From assembly GCF_003316845.1 (NCBI RefSeq), contig NZ_QMIK01000004.1:682001-746000 (forward strand): a stretch of 64,000 nt of DNA. Direction: 5' to 3'. The DNA is from Cognataquiflexum aquatile. GTDB lineage: Bacteria; Bacteroidota; Bacteroidia; Cytophagales; Cyclobacteriaceae. Positions 18,927 to 28,583 of the stretch are shown piece by piece (position 1 is the stretch's first letter; every line of letters starts with the position of its first letter). The position numbers and the translations under genes are program-made. The notes beneath the pieces were generated by a model. It ran no database searches, had not been told where the DNA came from, and saw nothing but the letters and a program-made list of their open reading frames with translations.

Positions 18927-19895
18927 TTGAAGTTAACAAAAAATATTAAAAGTAGTGCCATCAAAGTGCTTCAAACAGAAGCAAATGCCATTCAAAATCT
19001 TGTAAATTATATAGACGATGATTTTGAAGCATGTGTAGTGGCTATTTTGGAGTCTAAGGGCAGGGTGGTTATCACCGGAATAGGCAAAAGCGCGATTATA
19101 GCTAATAAAATCGTGGCCACTATGAATTCTACCGGAACACCTGCACTCTTTATGCATGCTGCCGATGCCATACATGGTGACCTTGGGATGATCCAACATG
19201 AGGATTTTGTGATCTGTATATCCAAGAGCGGCAATACTCCTGAAATCAAGGTCTTGGTTCCCCTGCTCAAAAGGCTAGGGTCCAAACTTATTGCGATGGT
19301 AAGCAACACCGATAGCTATCTTGCCCAAAATGCAGATTTTGTATTGAAAGCAACCATCGCTGAGGAAGCTTGCCCAAATAATCTTGCCCCCACCTCGAGT
19401 ACTACTGCCCAATTGGCCATGGGAGATGCGTTGGCGGTCTGTCTTTTGGAGGCAAGGGGTTTTACAAGTGAGGATTTTGCCAAATACCATCCCGGAGGGG
19501 CTTTGGGAAAACAGCTTTACCTTACTGTCGGAGATGTTGTTCCAAAAAACCAAATCCCGGCAGTCGGCGCAGAAGCTCCTTTGGCGGAAGTGATCATGGA
19601 GATCAGTGGAAAAAGACTTGGAGCCACAGCAGTTTTGGATAAAGATTCCAAGCTGATGGGAATCATCACGGATGGTGACCTGAGAAGGATGCTTCAGAGA
19701 ATGAATGACATATCAGGGGTTCGTGCCATCGATATCATGACAGTCCATCCAAAGAGCATTCGGGTGGAAGAATATGCCATTATTGCACTCAACAAAATGA
19801 AGGAATTCAATATTACACAATTGGTAGCGATGGATGGCGATAAAGTGGCAGGATTTATCCATATTCATGATTTAATGAAAGAAGGAATAGTTTAA
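18927..19895 (+). CDS. kdsD: Arabinose-5-phosphate isomerase (KpsF/GutQ family)
   Basis: This 322-residue protein has an N-terminal SIS sugar-isomerase domain (VVITGIGKSAIIANKI, then ICISKSGNTPEI) and a C-terminal CBS pair (about residues 205-322, MGIITDGDLRRML). The family interconverts ribulose 5-phosphate and arabinose 5-phosphate, the first step toward KDO in lipopolysaccharide. No ATG is available before an upstream stop; TTG at 18927 gives the normal N-terminus. The next gene follows nine bases after the stop, fitting a surface-polysaccharide precursor operon. Confidence 0.93.
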   Translation: MKLTKNIKSSAIKVLQTEANAIQNLVNYIDDDFEACVVAILESKGRVVITGIGKSAIIANKIVATMNSTGTPALFMHAADAIHGDLGMIQHEDFVICISKSGNTPEIKVLVPLLKRLGSKLIAMVSNTDSYLAQNADFVLKATIAEEACPNNLAPTSSTTAQLAMGDALAVCLLEARGFTSEDFAKYHPGGALGKQLYLTVGDVVPKNQIPAVGAEAPLAEVIMEISGKRLGATAVLDKDSKLMGIITDGDLRRMLQRMNDISGVRAIDIMTVHPKSIRVEEYAIIALNKMKEFNITQLVAMDGDKVAGFIHIHDLMKEGIV

Positions 19896-19904
19896 TCAAC
19901 TTCA

Positions 19905-20978
19905 ATGCAAGAAAGACCCTACATTGTGATTATGGCCGGTGGAATAGGATCCAGGTTTTGGCCATATAGCAGAAATAATAGACCCAAACAATTTTTAGAC
20001 ATTTTAGGTACCGGAAGAACGCTTTTACAGATGACCTACGACAGGTTTGTGAGGATTTCTGACAAGTCACTTTTTTTTGTAGTCACCAACTCCAAGTATG
20101 AAGACCTCGTCAGGGAACAACTTCCTGATATTCCTGAAAATCAAATCCTGACAGAGCCACTGAGAAGGAATACTGCGACCTGTATTGCCTATGCGAGTTA
20201 TAGGATTTTGAATAAAAATCCTGATGCCAAAGTAATCGTCACCCCGGCCGATCACCTTATCGTGCAGGAGGAAAACTTCTTCAAAACCATGGAAATTGCA
20301 ATTGAGGCGGCAGAAATGGAAGACAGACTGATCACGCTTGGCATCCGACCAAACAGACCTGAAACTGGATACGGCTATATCCAATACATCAGCAACCAAG
20401 GCAATCCTGTAAAAAAAGTAAAAACATTTACCGAAAAGCCTAATGCAAAACTTGCCAAGGCATTTATTGAAAGCGGGGATTTTGTCTGGAATTCGGGGAT
20501 GTTTGTCTGGAAAGTGAGCAGCATTATCAAGGCATTTGAAAAATATATGCCCGACGTCTCAGAAGTATTTGAAGAAGGTGGGGAGCATTTTTCGCTTGAA
20601 AGTGAAGATGCATTTATTAAAAAAGCCTATTCTTTGGTCAAGAATATTTCTATCGACTATGGTATCATGGAAAAAGCCAACGAGGTGTATGTCGTACTCG
20701 GAGATTTCGGTTGGTCGGATTTGGGCTCTTGGTCAAGTCTTCATGAAGTGCATGAAAAAGACAGCGAGAACAATGTCGTCGAGGCAAATGCCCTTCTCTA
20801 TGATACCAAAAACTGCTACATCAAGGTAAGCCCCCAAAAATTAGTGGTGGTGGAAGGTTTGGACAATTACCTGATCAATGAAACTGAAAATGTGCTGATT
20901 GTCTGTAAGTTGGATGGGGATAAGAAGTTCAGGGAATTTGTCAATGCTGCCAAAGCAAAAGGGGAGGATTTTGTCTGA
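19905..20978 (+). CDS. manC: Mannose-1-phosphate guanylyltransferase
   Basis: This 357-residue nucleotidyltransferase opens with the signature MAGGIGSRFWPYSRNNRPKQ, followed by TPADHLI, FTEKPNAKLAKAF, and DFVWNSGMFVWK. It makes GDP-mannose from mannose 1-phosphate and GTP. It is the short form, lacking the C-terminal isomerase domain of fused ManC/AlgA enzymes. It lies between kdsD and a MazG-like gene on the same strand, overlapping the latter by one base (TGATG). Confidence 0.93.
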   Translation: MQERPYIVIMAGGIGSRFWPYSRNNRPKQFLDILGTGRTLLQMTYDRFVRISDKSLFFVVTNSKYEDLVREQLPDIPENQILTEPLRRNTATCIAYASYRILNKNPDAKVIVTPADHLIVQEENFFKTMEIAIEAAEMEDRLITLGIRPNRPETGYGYIQYISNQGNPVKKVKTFTEKPNAKLAKAFIESGDFVWNSGMFVWKVSSIIKAFEKYMPDVSEVFEEGGEHFSLESEDAFIKKAYSLVKNISIDYGIMEKANEVYVVLGDFGWSDLGSWSSLHEVHEKDSENNVVEANALLYDTKNCYIKVSPQKLVVVEGLDNYLINETENVLIVCKLDGDKKFREFVNAAKAKGEDFV

Positions 20979-21316
20979 TGAAAAAGGAAGTCACCATTTC
21001 TGAAGCCCAACAATTAGTGGACGATTGGATCAAAACCGTTGGCGTCCGTTATTTTAATGAACTTACAAATACTGCCATCCTGATGGAGGAAGTGGGTGAA
21101 CTCGCCCGGATTATGGCCCGAAAATACGGGGAACAATCTTTTAAAGAATCGGATAAAGAGGTAAACATGGCCGATGAAATGGCCGATATCCTTTGGGTTC
21201 TTATCTGTCTGGCCAACCAAACCGGTGTGGACCTGACTGACGCGCTCCATAAGAATTTTGATAAAAAAAATATTCGGGACATAGATCGGCATAAGGATAA
21301 CAAAAAACTCCAATGA
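20978..21316 (+). CDS. MazG-like nucleotide pyrophosphohydrolase
   Basis: This 112-residue all-alpha protein carries the MazG metal-binding pattern: ILMEEVGELARIMARK supplies the ExxE pair and MADEMADILWVLICLAN the ExxD pair. Family members hydrolyse (d)NTPs to the monophosphate and pyrophosphate. The ATG overlaps the stop of the mannose guanylyltransferase gene, so it is translationally coupled. The substrate is not known; cleaning up aberrant nucleotides is the usual role. Confidence 0.9.
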   Translation: MKKEVTISEAQQLVDDWIKTVGVRYFNELTNTAILMEEVGELARIMARKYGEQSFKESDKEVNMADEMADILWVLICLANQTGVDLTDALHKNFDKKNIRDIDRHKDNKKLQ

Positions 21317-21772
21317 CTTTTACTTTCAAGGTTTTTTAGATCTGGTTTGATAAAAAACATTTCTGGAAATAGATTTTCTACCTGATTTTTTGACATTACG
21401 ATCCATTTACCCGTTTTGGTGACCAAGACTTCATCATGAAAACCTGTTAGAAAGTTGGTTTCATTAAAAACAACTAATGTATGTACATAATTATGCCAGT
21501 AGATTGGATATCCATTTAAATTTTTGTCTGCAGACTGAAATATCCGGTACATCCCTGCCCGACGACAGGCGGGGGTCTTCCGACTTCCGTCGTCCGTCCC
21601 CATGAAGAAGAATATAGGGTTACTGGCAAAAAAGCGTATATCCATGAAACAACTTGCCTTAACAAATGGTCTAACAGGAGATAGATTCATTATTCGGACA
21701 CTTTCTGTCGGGTTGCAGATTTCATCAGGATTTTAAGGTGTATTTTATTTAATTTGTTGATCAAAATATGCC
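21317..21772. other. Intergenic region of 456 bp with repeat copy B
   Basis: This gap holds dispersed repeat copy B (21479-21652). On the minus strand a frame stays open from 21690 into the MazG gene, and its part outside the repeat looks somewhat protein-like (VLVTKTGKWIVMSKNQVEN). It overlaps mazG antisense and includes repeat DNA, so I do not call it a gene; it may be a decayed coding remnant. Confidence 0.4.
21479..21652 (-). repeat. Dispersed repeat, copy B (inverted partner at 8381-8545)
   Basis: The reverse complement of this stretch aligns along its length with copy A, sharing TTTGCCAGTAACCCTAT, ATGTACCGG, ATTTCAGT and GATATCCAAT in the same order. It contains an extra GC-rich palindromic segment (around 21555-21578, CCTGCC then AGGCGGG) that copy A lacks. 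Confidence 0.75.
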
Positions 21773-23140
21773 ATGAATTACGTCATCGTAGATATCGAAA
21801 CCACAGGCGGAAATCCTTCTCAAGGAGGAATTACAGAAATTGCTGCGATTTTACATGACGGGGATCGGGTGGTGGACAGGTTTCATTCCCTGATTGATCC
21901 GGAAAGAATGGTTCCGAGTTTCATCACCGGGCTGACAGGAATAGATAACGACATGTTGGAAGGCGCTCCTACATTTTCGGAAATTGCGGATGAACTGTAT
22001 GATTTTTTAAAGGGAAATGTTTTTGTAGCCCACAATGTCAATTTTGATTATTCATTTATCAGGGAGGCTTTAAAGTTTTCTGGTATTGAGTACAACGCAC
22101 CGAAACTGTGTACGGTAAGGCTAAGTAGAAAGGCATTTCCGGGTTTTGGTTCGTATAGCCTAGGCAGGATATGTGGGCACCTATCCATTTCTATCAAAGA
22201 GAGACACCGGGCCATGGGAGATGCAGATGCCACTGCAGAATTGTTTGACCTGATCATGAAGAGAAGTCCGGATGTCATCTACCAAACTTTAAAAAAAAGT
22301 AATGGAGAAAGCTTTTTGCCTCCCCATATTTCAAGGGAGCGCTTTTTGGAGATTCCTGAAAGCACCGGAATCTATTATTTCCATGATAAAAACGGGCAGG
22401 TAATCTACGTCGGCAAAGCCAATGATATCCGGAGTAGGTTCAAAGGACATTTCTCTTCAAGTTCCAAAGACAAAATGCAGCTGTACAATGAAATCCATGA
22501 TATCAGTTGGGAACTTACAGGAAATGAATTCTTGGCTTTTCTGCTTGAATCATTGGAAATCAAGCGCTTGTGGCCAAAATTTAACAAAGCACTTAAATAT
22601 AATTCTTGGAACTGGGGATTGTACCAATACGAGGATGGGCAAGGATATGTACGGTTTCAGATAGGAAAGAATTCGGGAAATTTAAAACCCATTCTTGAAT
22701 TTGAAAGCCATTCGGAAGGGTGGAAGTACCTGATGGATCAGGTAGCGGTTTTTAGCCTTTGTCCAAAACTGGCAGGTATCCAAAAGACAGCCGGTGCATG
22801 TTATGACTATCAAATCCAAAAATGTCAGGGGGCGTGTTGCCATCAAGAATCGCCCGAAGAATATAACCAAAAAGCAAATGATTTTTTTGCTTCCATCACA
22901 GGTCAGGAGGGTGCGGTAATAATCAAAGAAAAAGGTATTCATCCCAATGAAACGGCCTTTCTTTATTTTGAAAAAGGGGTTTTTTCTGCCTATGGATTTT
23001 TGAATAAGGAAGACAGTTATTCGGATGAATTTGAAATTCTTGGAAGTTTAAAAAAAGTCAAACACTTGCCCGAAACCAAATACATCTTACGCTCTTTTTT
23101 CCCAAAACTCTCCATCAATCAAATATTAGTGGTAAAATAG
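21773..23140 (+). CDS. DnaQ-type exonuclease fused to UvrC-like GIY-YIG nuclease
   Basis: Residues 1-180 form a DEDDh 3'-5' exonuclease domain: VDIETTGGN (Asp6, Glu8), FVAHNVNFDYSFI, and HRAMGDADATAEL. From about residue 196 a GIY-YIG domain follows (TGIYYFHDKNGQVIYVGKA, RSRFKGHF) with the UvrC-type ending LLESLEIKRLWPKFN. A cysteine cluster (ACYDYQIQKCQGACC) resembles the one after the UvrC nuclease domain. The helix-hairpin-helix part of UvrC is absent. E. coli Cho is a related stand-alone nuclease; fusions with DnaQ are known, mainly in other phyla. A role in excision repair is inferred. Confidence 0.9.
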   Translation: MNYVIVDIETTGGNPSQGGITEIAAILHDGDRVVDRFHSLIDPERMVPSFITGLTGIDNDMLEGAPTFSEIADELYDFLKGNVFVAHNVNFDYSFIREALKFSGIEYNAPKLCTVRLSRKAFPGFGSYSLGRICGHLSISIKERHRAMGDADATAELFDLIMKRSPDVIYQTLKKSNGESFLPPHISRERFLEIPESTGIYYFHDKNGQVIYVGKANDIRSRFKGHFSSSSKDKMQLYNEIHDISWELTGNEFLAFLLESLEIKRLWPKFNKALKYNSWNWGLYQYEDGQGYVRFQIGKNSGNLKPILEFESHSEGWKYLMDQVAVFSLCPKLAGIQKTAGACYDYQIQKCQGACCHQESPEEYNQKANDFFASITGQEGAVIIKEKGIHPNETAFLYFEKGVFSAYGFLNKEDSYSDEFEILGSLKKVKHLPETKYILRSFFPKLSINQILVVK

Positions 23141-23147
23141 CTGTTGA

Positions 23148-24530
23148 TCAGAACAGCAAGGTGGCCACAGCACCGGCTTCCAGAGTCATTGTCCCTGACC
23201 ACTCCTTGTTCTTTATCGAAAATGTCCTGGCATCTTTGGATTCATTCAATAAGAGAAGAACGATTTTTCCGTCAGGTCTTTTGAAGGCGACATTTGGTAG
23301 GCCTTCAGGTTCGTTGCTGTCTATCCGTAATGATCCGGGCTGCACATATTTGGATGCGTGGGCGATTACATAATAAGCAGGATTCCGCAATACTTTGTCG
23401 ATTTTGATGGTAATGGCACCAAGACATTGGTCACATCCTCCGCGGTCAGTATGTGGTTTGAGGTCGGGTGCCGAACTCAGGTTCCACTCCAAAACTGTTT
23501 TGGCCCAGTTTCTCGGTGCACCGATAGTCAGGTTTTTGGTATGCCAAGAAAGGTCTCCGGGCAAGTTTCCCGGTGCACCGACCCATTGTTCGGTAAAATA
23601 CAGGTTTTTGTCAGGATGGGCTTTATGGACTTCCGACAGCGCTTCTATGTTTCCCCCATATAGGTGAAATGCGGAGCCGTCAATGTATTTCTTGGCTTCA
23701 GGGTCATCTAAAATGCTGATTGGGTAATCAGGCCTGTCTGCATTATGGTCGTAGATGATGATTTTGGTATTAATTCCATTTGCTTCAAATTTTGGCCCAA
23801 GGTGGAATTTGATAAAGTCCCGCTGCTCCTCAGCGAGCATCAGCAGACTAGGATTGTTGCCGGGGTGAAGGGGTTCATTCTGAATGGTAAGGGCATCGAT
23901 TGTAAATCCTTCTGCTGCCATCTGTTGGATGTATTTGACCAGGTAAAGGGCATAAATGTCATAGAATTCAGGAAGCAGTTTCCCACCTCGGGTATCCTTG
24001 TTGTCCTTCATCCAAGAAGGTGGCGACCAAGGCGAAGCCATCAACTTGATATTGGGATTGATGGTCATGATTTCTTTTAGAACAGGAATTACATCATTTC
24101 TATCCGGACCCAAGTCAAACTTTAAAAGCAAGGTGTCTTTTTCACCTTCCTCGAAATCATGGTAGGAAAATGGGTATTCATTCAAGTCGGAAGCAGCAAC
24201 CGACAATCTGAGGTAGCTGACACCGATGCTGTTTTCTTCATTTCCAAAAAGCTCTTTCAAAATCTCGGCTCTTGCAGTAAGGTTCATTCCCAGAAGATGA
24301 ATTGCACTTCCCTGAGAAAGCGTAAACCCAAAGCCATCCATTTCCTGATAGGTGACAGATTCGTCGATAGTAATATCAGCCTCTTCCGAATTGGATTTGG
24401 AAAACACAACTGCAGGCTGTTTTTCAAACAAGATTCCGTTTTTGGGATCTGTCAACCGAAACTCAGCTTCTAACTTTGGTTGGTTGCAACCGATCAGAAT
24501 CAGTGGGATGAAATAAAATAGATGCTTCAT
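23148..24530 (-). CDS. Glycoside hydrolase family 30 lipoprotein
   Basis: This 460-residue protein has a signal peptide ending in a lipobox (FIPLILIGCNQ). It resembles GH30 glucosylceramidase-type enzymes: QEMDGFGFTLSQGSA near the start, MASPWSPPSWMKDN, the acid/base Glu in LTIQNEPLHPGNN, and the nucleophile Glu in LYFTEQW. A C-terminal beta-sandwich follows (KIVLLLLNESKDARTFSI). These enzymes are retaining beta-glycosidases, mainly beta-glucosidases and beta-1,6-glucanases; the substrate is not determined. It converges on the DnaQ/UvrC gene. Confidence 0.92.
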   Translation of the reverse strand: MKHLFYFIPLILIGCNQPKLEAEFRLTDPKNGILFEKQPAVVFSKSNSEEADITIDESVTYQEMDGFGFTLSQGSAIHLLGMNLTARAEILKELFGNEENSIGVSYLRLSVAASDLNEYPFSYHDFEEGEKDTLLLKFDLGPDRNDVIPVLKEIMTINPNIKLMASPWSPPSWMKDNKDTRGGKLLPEFYDIYALYLVKYIQQMAAEGFTIDALTIQNEPLHPGNNPSLLMLAEEQRDFIKFHLGPKFEANGINTKIIIYDHNADRPDYPISILDDPEAKKYIDGSAFHLYGGNIEALSEVHKAHPDKNLYFTEQWVGAPGNLPGDLSWHTKNLTIGAPRNWAKTVLEWNLSSAPDLKPHTDRGGCDQCLGAITIKIDKVLRNPAYYVIAHASKYVQPGSLRIDSNEPEGLPNVAFKRPDGKIVLLLLNESKDARTFSIKNKEWSGTMTLEAGAVATLLF

Positions 24531-24547
24531 AGGTGGGTTTAAATGGG

Positions 24548-24582
24548 AAAGCCGTGGAATTTACAGGAAATTCCACGGCTTT
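24548..24582. terminator. Strong hairpin between the GH30 gene and the 134-aa gene
   Basis: A perfect 15-bp inverted repeat (24548-24562 and 24568-24582, core GCCGTGGAATT) flanks a 5-base loop. No T run follows on either side, so termination is probable but not certain. It would end transcription of the minus-strand gene at 24631-25035 before GH30. Confidence 0.6.
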
Positions 24583-24630
24583 GAAAATTTGGATACCTAC
24601 TTTAAAAAAAAAAGAAGGCTATTCTGATAT

Positions 24631-25035
24631 TTAGAATAACATGGAAGCCAATCCCAATTTACTTTTGAAAGGCTTGATCAATCCGTTGATTTTTTGGGTG
24701 TACTTACCAAGAAGGCTACTTCCCAAAAGATTGCTCAAAAACTTTTGTCTTTCGCCACCCAAGTTGTTCAAAAGACCTTTTTTGGCATCATCTGTTCCAG
24801 TTCCGCCTAGGATTTTGAAAATCTCACCTGCAAAAGTCTTATTGTTTGCCTTCAGTTTTGAGGTTTGATCTGCAGAAAGTCCCAAACCATCTACACTATC
24901 CAAAGCACCCTGTAATTGTTTTTGAAGATCTGCTGTCGGAACTGCCACTTTTGGAGCTTGGATTGTTTGTGCCTGTGCACTAAAAGAGAATAATGCTATG
25001 AATAAAATAGCGTAAAGGAAGAATGATTTTTTCAT
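24631..25035 (-). CDS. Small secreted hypothetical protein, 134 aa
   Basis: I do not recognise a family. The protein has a clear signal peptide (MKKSFFLYAILFIALFSFSA, cleavage near AQA-QT), so it is exported. The mature part is about 110 residues, helical and rich in Leu, Lys and Gly, with QKQLQGALDSVDGLGL and KFLSNLLGSSLLGKYTQ. There are no cysteines and no membrane anchor. It stands alone with a strong hairpin after its stop. Confidence 0.75.
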   Translation of the reverse strand: MKKSFFLYAILFIALFSFSAQAQTIQAPKVAVPTADLQKQLQGALDSVDGLGLSADQTSKLKANNKTFAGEIFKILGGTGTDDAKKGLLNNLGGERQKFLSNLLGSSLLGKYTQKINGLIKPFKSKLGLASMLF

Positions 25036-25262
25036 AATGGTTTTTTCTTTAAAGTTAAATAGATTGAATGTAAATATTTGGTTTTTTAATAAAAATTTAA
25101 CGTTTTAAACTATTTCTATCAATATTCTGCAATTAATTATACCTTTTAGGATAAATACATCTGTTTTATATTTTCAATGGGTTTAATAATTCAAAAGGTT
25201 TTTCAGCAGGCTTTTGACTGTGATTCAATGAAATTCGCTTTAAATTTCCCCGGCTTTAAGGG

Positions 25263-28200
25263 TTAATTTTTCTTTTGTGGCCTTGCATATCTAATTGGCG
25301 CTTTGGGTTCAGGTTTCAATTCTACACCTTCTGTTTCCAGGAGTTTCAAAGCTTCTTTCACAGCCCTTTCAAGTTGGGGATCCTTTCCTTGGATGACTTC
25401 CTTGGGCGATTGCTCGACAGCGATGTCAGGCGAAATCCCCACACCTTCTACAGCCCATTCTCCATTGACATCATAAAAACCACCCCTTGGTGCAACCATC
25501 CTGCCACCATCTATGAAGGGAGGTGTGTCCCATGTTCCGACCAATCCGCCCCAAGTTTTGGTTCCGATGAGTGGTCCTATTTTCATTTTGTGGAAAAGAT
25601 AGGGGAGAAGGTCTCCGCCCGAACCTGCCCTTTCATTGATCAGCATTACTTTTGGACCCCAAATCCCTGCCATAGGAGTAGTAAATGGTCTTCTGTCCCC
25701 AGCACGGCTGTTGAAATACCCGTGAAGTTCGCGGGCCATGATGTCCACCATGTAGTCGGCCGCTGAACCTCCGCCATTGTTCCTTTCGTCAATTACGGCT
25801 CCTTTTTTATCCTGTTGGGAAAAATAATAGCGGTTGAAATAGGTGTAGCCGGGGTTTCCTGTATTGGGTACGTACACATAGGCCAATTTCCCGCCTGACA
25901 ATTCATCCACTTTTCTCCTGTTACTTTCCACCCAATTCATCATCCTCAATTGGTTTTCATTTTCAATAGGGACAACGGTGATCAATCTTGATCCTTCTGT
26001 ACCGGGATTACTGTTTACTCTGATTTTAATTTGTCTGTTGGCAGTTCCTTCGAAATGCTTAAATAGGTTTTCCTTTGCCGTTATCTCAGTGCCATTTACT
26101 TCAAGGATATAATCTCCCTCTTTGACATCAATTCCAGGAATGGCCAACGGCGCTTTCAAGTTGGGATTCCAACTTTCGGCATTGTAGATTTTTGATATTC
26201 GATATTTTCCTTGGGAGACTTCATAGTCCGCTCCAAGCAATCCGATATTCACAGATTTGACATCAGGAAAATCACCGCCCGAGGTATAGCTATGTCCCAC
26301 TGCGACTTCGCCTCCCAGAATATCCACTATATAATTCAGGTCACTCCGGTGCTTGACATGGGAAACCCATTGTTTGTACCAATTGAAAATATCATTCCAA
26401 GGCGCCCCGTGAACATTGTCTACATAAAGGAAATCCCGTTGGTATCTCCAACCTTCCCTGAAAATCTGCTCCCACTCTTCCTTGGGATTGATTTTCACCT
26501 GGAAACTGCCAATAGCCTTCAGATTACCGTCTCCGACTTTCTTTGGTCCTCCATTGGTTTCTACGATTCCCCAGTTTCCATTTGCCTGATAAAGCAATGA
26601 TTTTCTGTCATGGGAAGTTGTCGAGAAATTGATTCCTGAAAGGTATAATTCTGTCTTCCTTTCTTTGAAATTGTAGCGGTGCAAAAGAAATCCTGTCTGG
26701 TTTGGAACCGATTCTGTGTAGAACAAATAGTTCTCAGGTCCTTTGACCAAACCGGTATAATCCCTTGCCGGAATGTCTACAGCAATGATTCTATTCCATA
26801 ATCCTTCCTCATCAATGATTACAGGCTTGGATTCAGCTTTCTTTTCCGGTTCTTTTTTCTCAGTTTCTTTTGGTTTTTCCTCGTCGCTTTCAGGTAGGAG
26901 TGGAGACTTCCCGGATTTGTTTAAAACCGCCAGATACAGACTTCTGGTGATTGGCCTCTCGTAAGAACTCATGTCCAACCAACCTGAATTCAATCCAAAA
27001 TTGGTACTGGCAAGGAAATACAGGTATTCTCCATTGGCATCCCAAACTGGGCTGATCGCATCCGCCAAACCATCTGTAACCTGGATTTTTTTACCTGATT
27101 CTACTTGGTAGGCGAATATGGCTTTGAATTGATTGTCCAAGAGTCGGGCATAAGCTACCCATTTAGAATCCGGAGACCATACAGGATTCAAGCTTCTGTT
27201 AGGATGTGCAAATCTCTCCGTGTCGGCGATTTTAGCCGTCCCTGTGGTTACGTTGACAATCCAAAGATTGTAATCGGTATCGGTGAAGGCGATGTTTTTG
27301 CCATCTGGTGCCCATTCCGGCTTGAAGTAAAATGATTTGTTGGGAAGGGAAATGGCTTTTGGCTTGCCAAGTCCTTCCTGATCTCCGATCATCAATTGGT
27401 ATTCCCCTGAAGCATCTGAAAACCACGCAATCTGCTGCCCATCTGCCGACCAAACAGGTGAGCGGTCTGCTATGCCGGAAGTATTGGTCAGGTTGCGGGC
27501 ATCACCTTTTTCCTTTGGAATAGTGATAATTTCTCCTCTGAATTCAAATATAGCCCTCTGACCGGTGGGTGAAAGGGAAGCATTGGTCAGGCTTCTGCCA
27601 TTGACTTCCTGCCATCTTTCTCTTGCCCAATGAAAATCCCCGTTGACATTGATTGCCAATTGCTTGGAAGCCCCTGTCGCCGGATTGAGGATATGGAGAT
27701 AGCCACCCTGTTCATAGACCACTTCTGATCCGTTGGAATCATGGTTTTTGATATCAAAATCTGTATGAAAGGTTTCTTGTTTTAATGTTTCTGACTTAGG
27801 GTCAAAAGACCAGATGTTATTCGCAAAATCTCTTTCTGACAAGAAAAACACCTTGTCCCCGTGCCATATGGGTTGGGTATGCCGCTCGTTGTCCGTCTGA
27901 GGAGTCAATTTGAGCGCATGGCTTTTCATGTCCACGATCCAGATAGGTTTGGCCTGACCGCCTCGGTAATTCCTCCATTCAGGATCCCAAAATGCGATTT
28001 GTTGGTAGGCAATTGATTTGCCATCGGAAGAAATCCTGCCATTTACGGCTCTTGGGATATCCAATGCTTCTTCCATACCGCCGTCTTTGGATACTTTAAA
28101 GAATTTGGATTCTTGGGTAGGCACACCGACCCTTGCCGAGTTGAAAAGGACTTCTTTGCCATCAGGGGTCCATCCTGTCACCAAATCTGCACCTGGATGC

Positions 28201-28505
28201 CAGGTCAGCCGCTTTGGTTCACCACCTTCAATTGGAATGACATACACATCTGTGTTGCCGTCGTATTGACCTGTAAAGGCAATGCTTTTGCCATCCGGTG
28301 ATAACCTAGGTAAAGATTCCGACCCCTCATTGCTGGTCAGTCTGATGGCATCGCCGCCGGATTTACTGACTTTCCAAAGGTCGTTGGCATGGACAAAAAC
28401 AATATGTTCTTGGCTGATAGTGGGCTCGCGGAGCAGTTTTGTGCCTTGGGCATTTACAAATTGGGTGGCAAATATTAAGACAAAAAGAAAAGGTATATTT
28501 TTCAT
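25263..28505 (-). CDS. Tricorn-like S41-family peptidase, secreted
   Basis: This 1080-residue protein has a signal peptide (cleavage near VNA-QG), an N-terminal WD40/TolB-type propeller with repeated motifs such as LSPDGKSIAFTG and WSPDSKWVAYA, a charged low-complexity linker (EKPKETEKKEPEKK, about residues 540-560), a PDZ domain near 760-850 and an S41 protease domain. The serine nucleophile is expected in INERAGSGGDLLPY. This is the architecture of the tricorn protease, which degrades peptides from upstream proteases. Export to the periplasm is inferred from the signal peptide. Confidence 0.93.
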   Translation of the reverse strand: MKNIPFLFVLIFATQFVNAQGTKLLREPTISQEHIVFVHANDLWKVSKSGGDAIRLTSNEGSESLPRLSPDGKSIAFTGQYDGNTDVYVIPIEGGEPKRLTWHPGADLVTGWTPDGKEVLFNSARVGVPTQESKFFKVSKDGGMEEALDIPRAVNGRISSDGKSIAYQQIAFWDPEWRNYRGGQAKPIWIVDMKSHALKLTPQTDNERHTQPIWHGDKVFFLSERDFANNIWSFDPKSETLKQETFHTDFDIKNHDSNGSEVVYEQGGYLHILNPATGASKQLAINVNGDFHWARERWQEVNGRSLTNASLSPTGQRAIFEFRGEIITIPKEKGDARNLTNTSGIADRSPVWSADGQQIAWFSDASGEYQLMIGDQEGLGKPKAISLPNKSFYFKPEWAPDGKNIAFTDTDYNLWIVNVTTGTAKIADTERFAHPNRSLNPVWSPDSKWVAYARLLDNQFKAIFAYQVESGKKIQVTDGLADAISPVWDANGEYLYFLASTNFGLNSGWLDMSSYERPITRSLYLAVLNKSGKSPLLPESDEEKPKETEKKEPEKKAESKPVIIDEEGLWNRIIAVDIPARDYTGLVKGPENYLFYTESVPNQTGFLLHRYNFKERKTELYLSGINFSTTSHDRKSLLYQANGNWGIVETNGGPKKVGDGNLKAIGSFQVKINPKEEWEQIFREGWRYQRDFLYVDNVHGAPWNDIFNWYKQWVSHVKHRSDLNYIVDILGGEVAVGHSYTSGGDFPDVKSVNIGLLGADYEVSQGKYRISKIYNAESWNPNLKAPLAIPGIDVKEGDYILEVNGTEITAKENLFKHFEGTANRQIKIRVNSNPGTEGSRLITVVPIENENQLRMMNWVESNRRKVDELSGGKLAYVYVPNTGNPGYTYFNRYYFSQQDKKGAVIDERNNGGGSAADYMVDIMARELHGYFNSRAGDRRPFTTPMAGIWGPKVMLINERAGSGGDLLPYLFHKMKIGPLIGTKTWGGLVGTWDTPPFIDGGRMVAPRGGFYDVNGEWAVEGVGISPDIAVEQSPKEVIQGKDPQLERAVKEALKLLETEGVELKPEPKAPIRYARPQKKN

Positions 28506-28583
28506 GACATATTTGGGTAAGAATGATAGCTAAATCTAAATAAATGAATGGGTTTTCGGAAACCGTTCAAAAAAGGATTAGAC

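Noticed and set aside
21049-21690. 213-residue minus-strand frame over mazG
   Set aside because: Its second half lies antisense in the MazG gene and its first half in a dispersed repeat.
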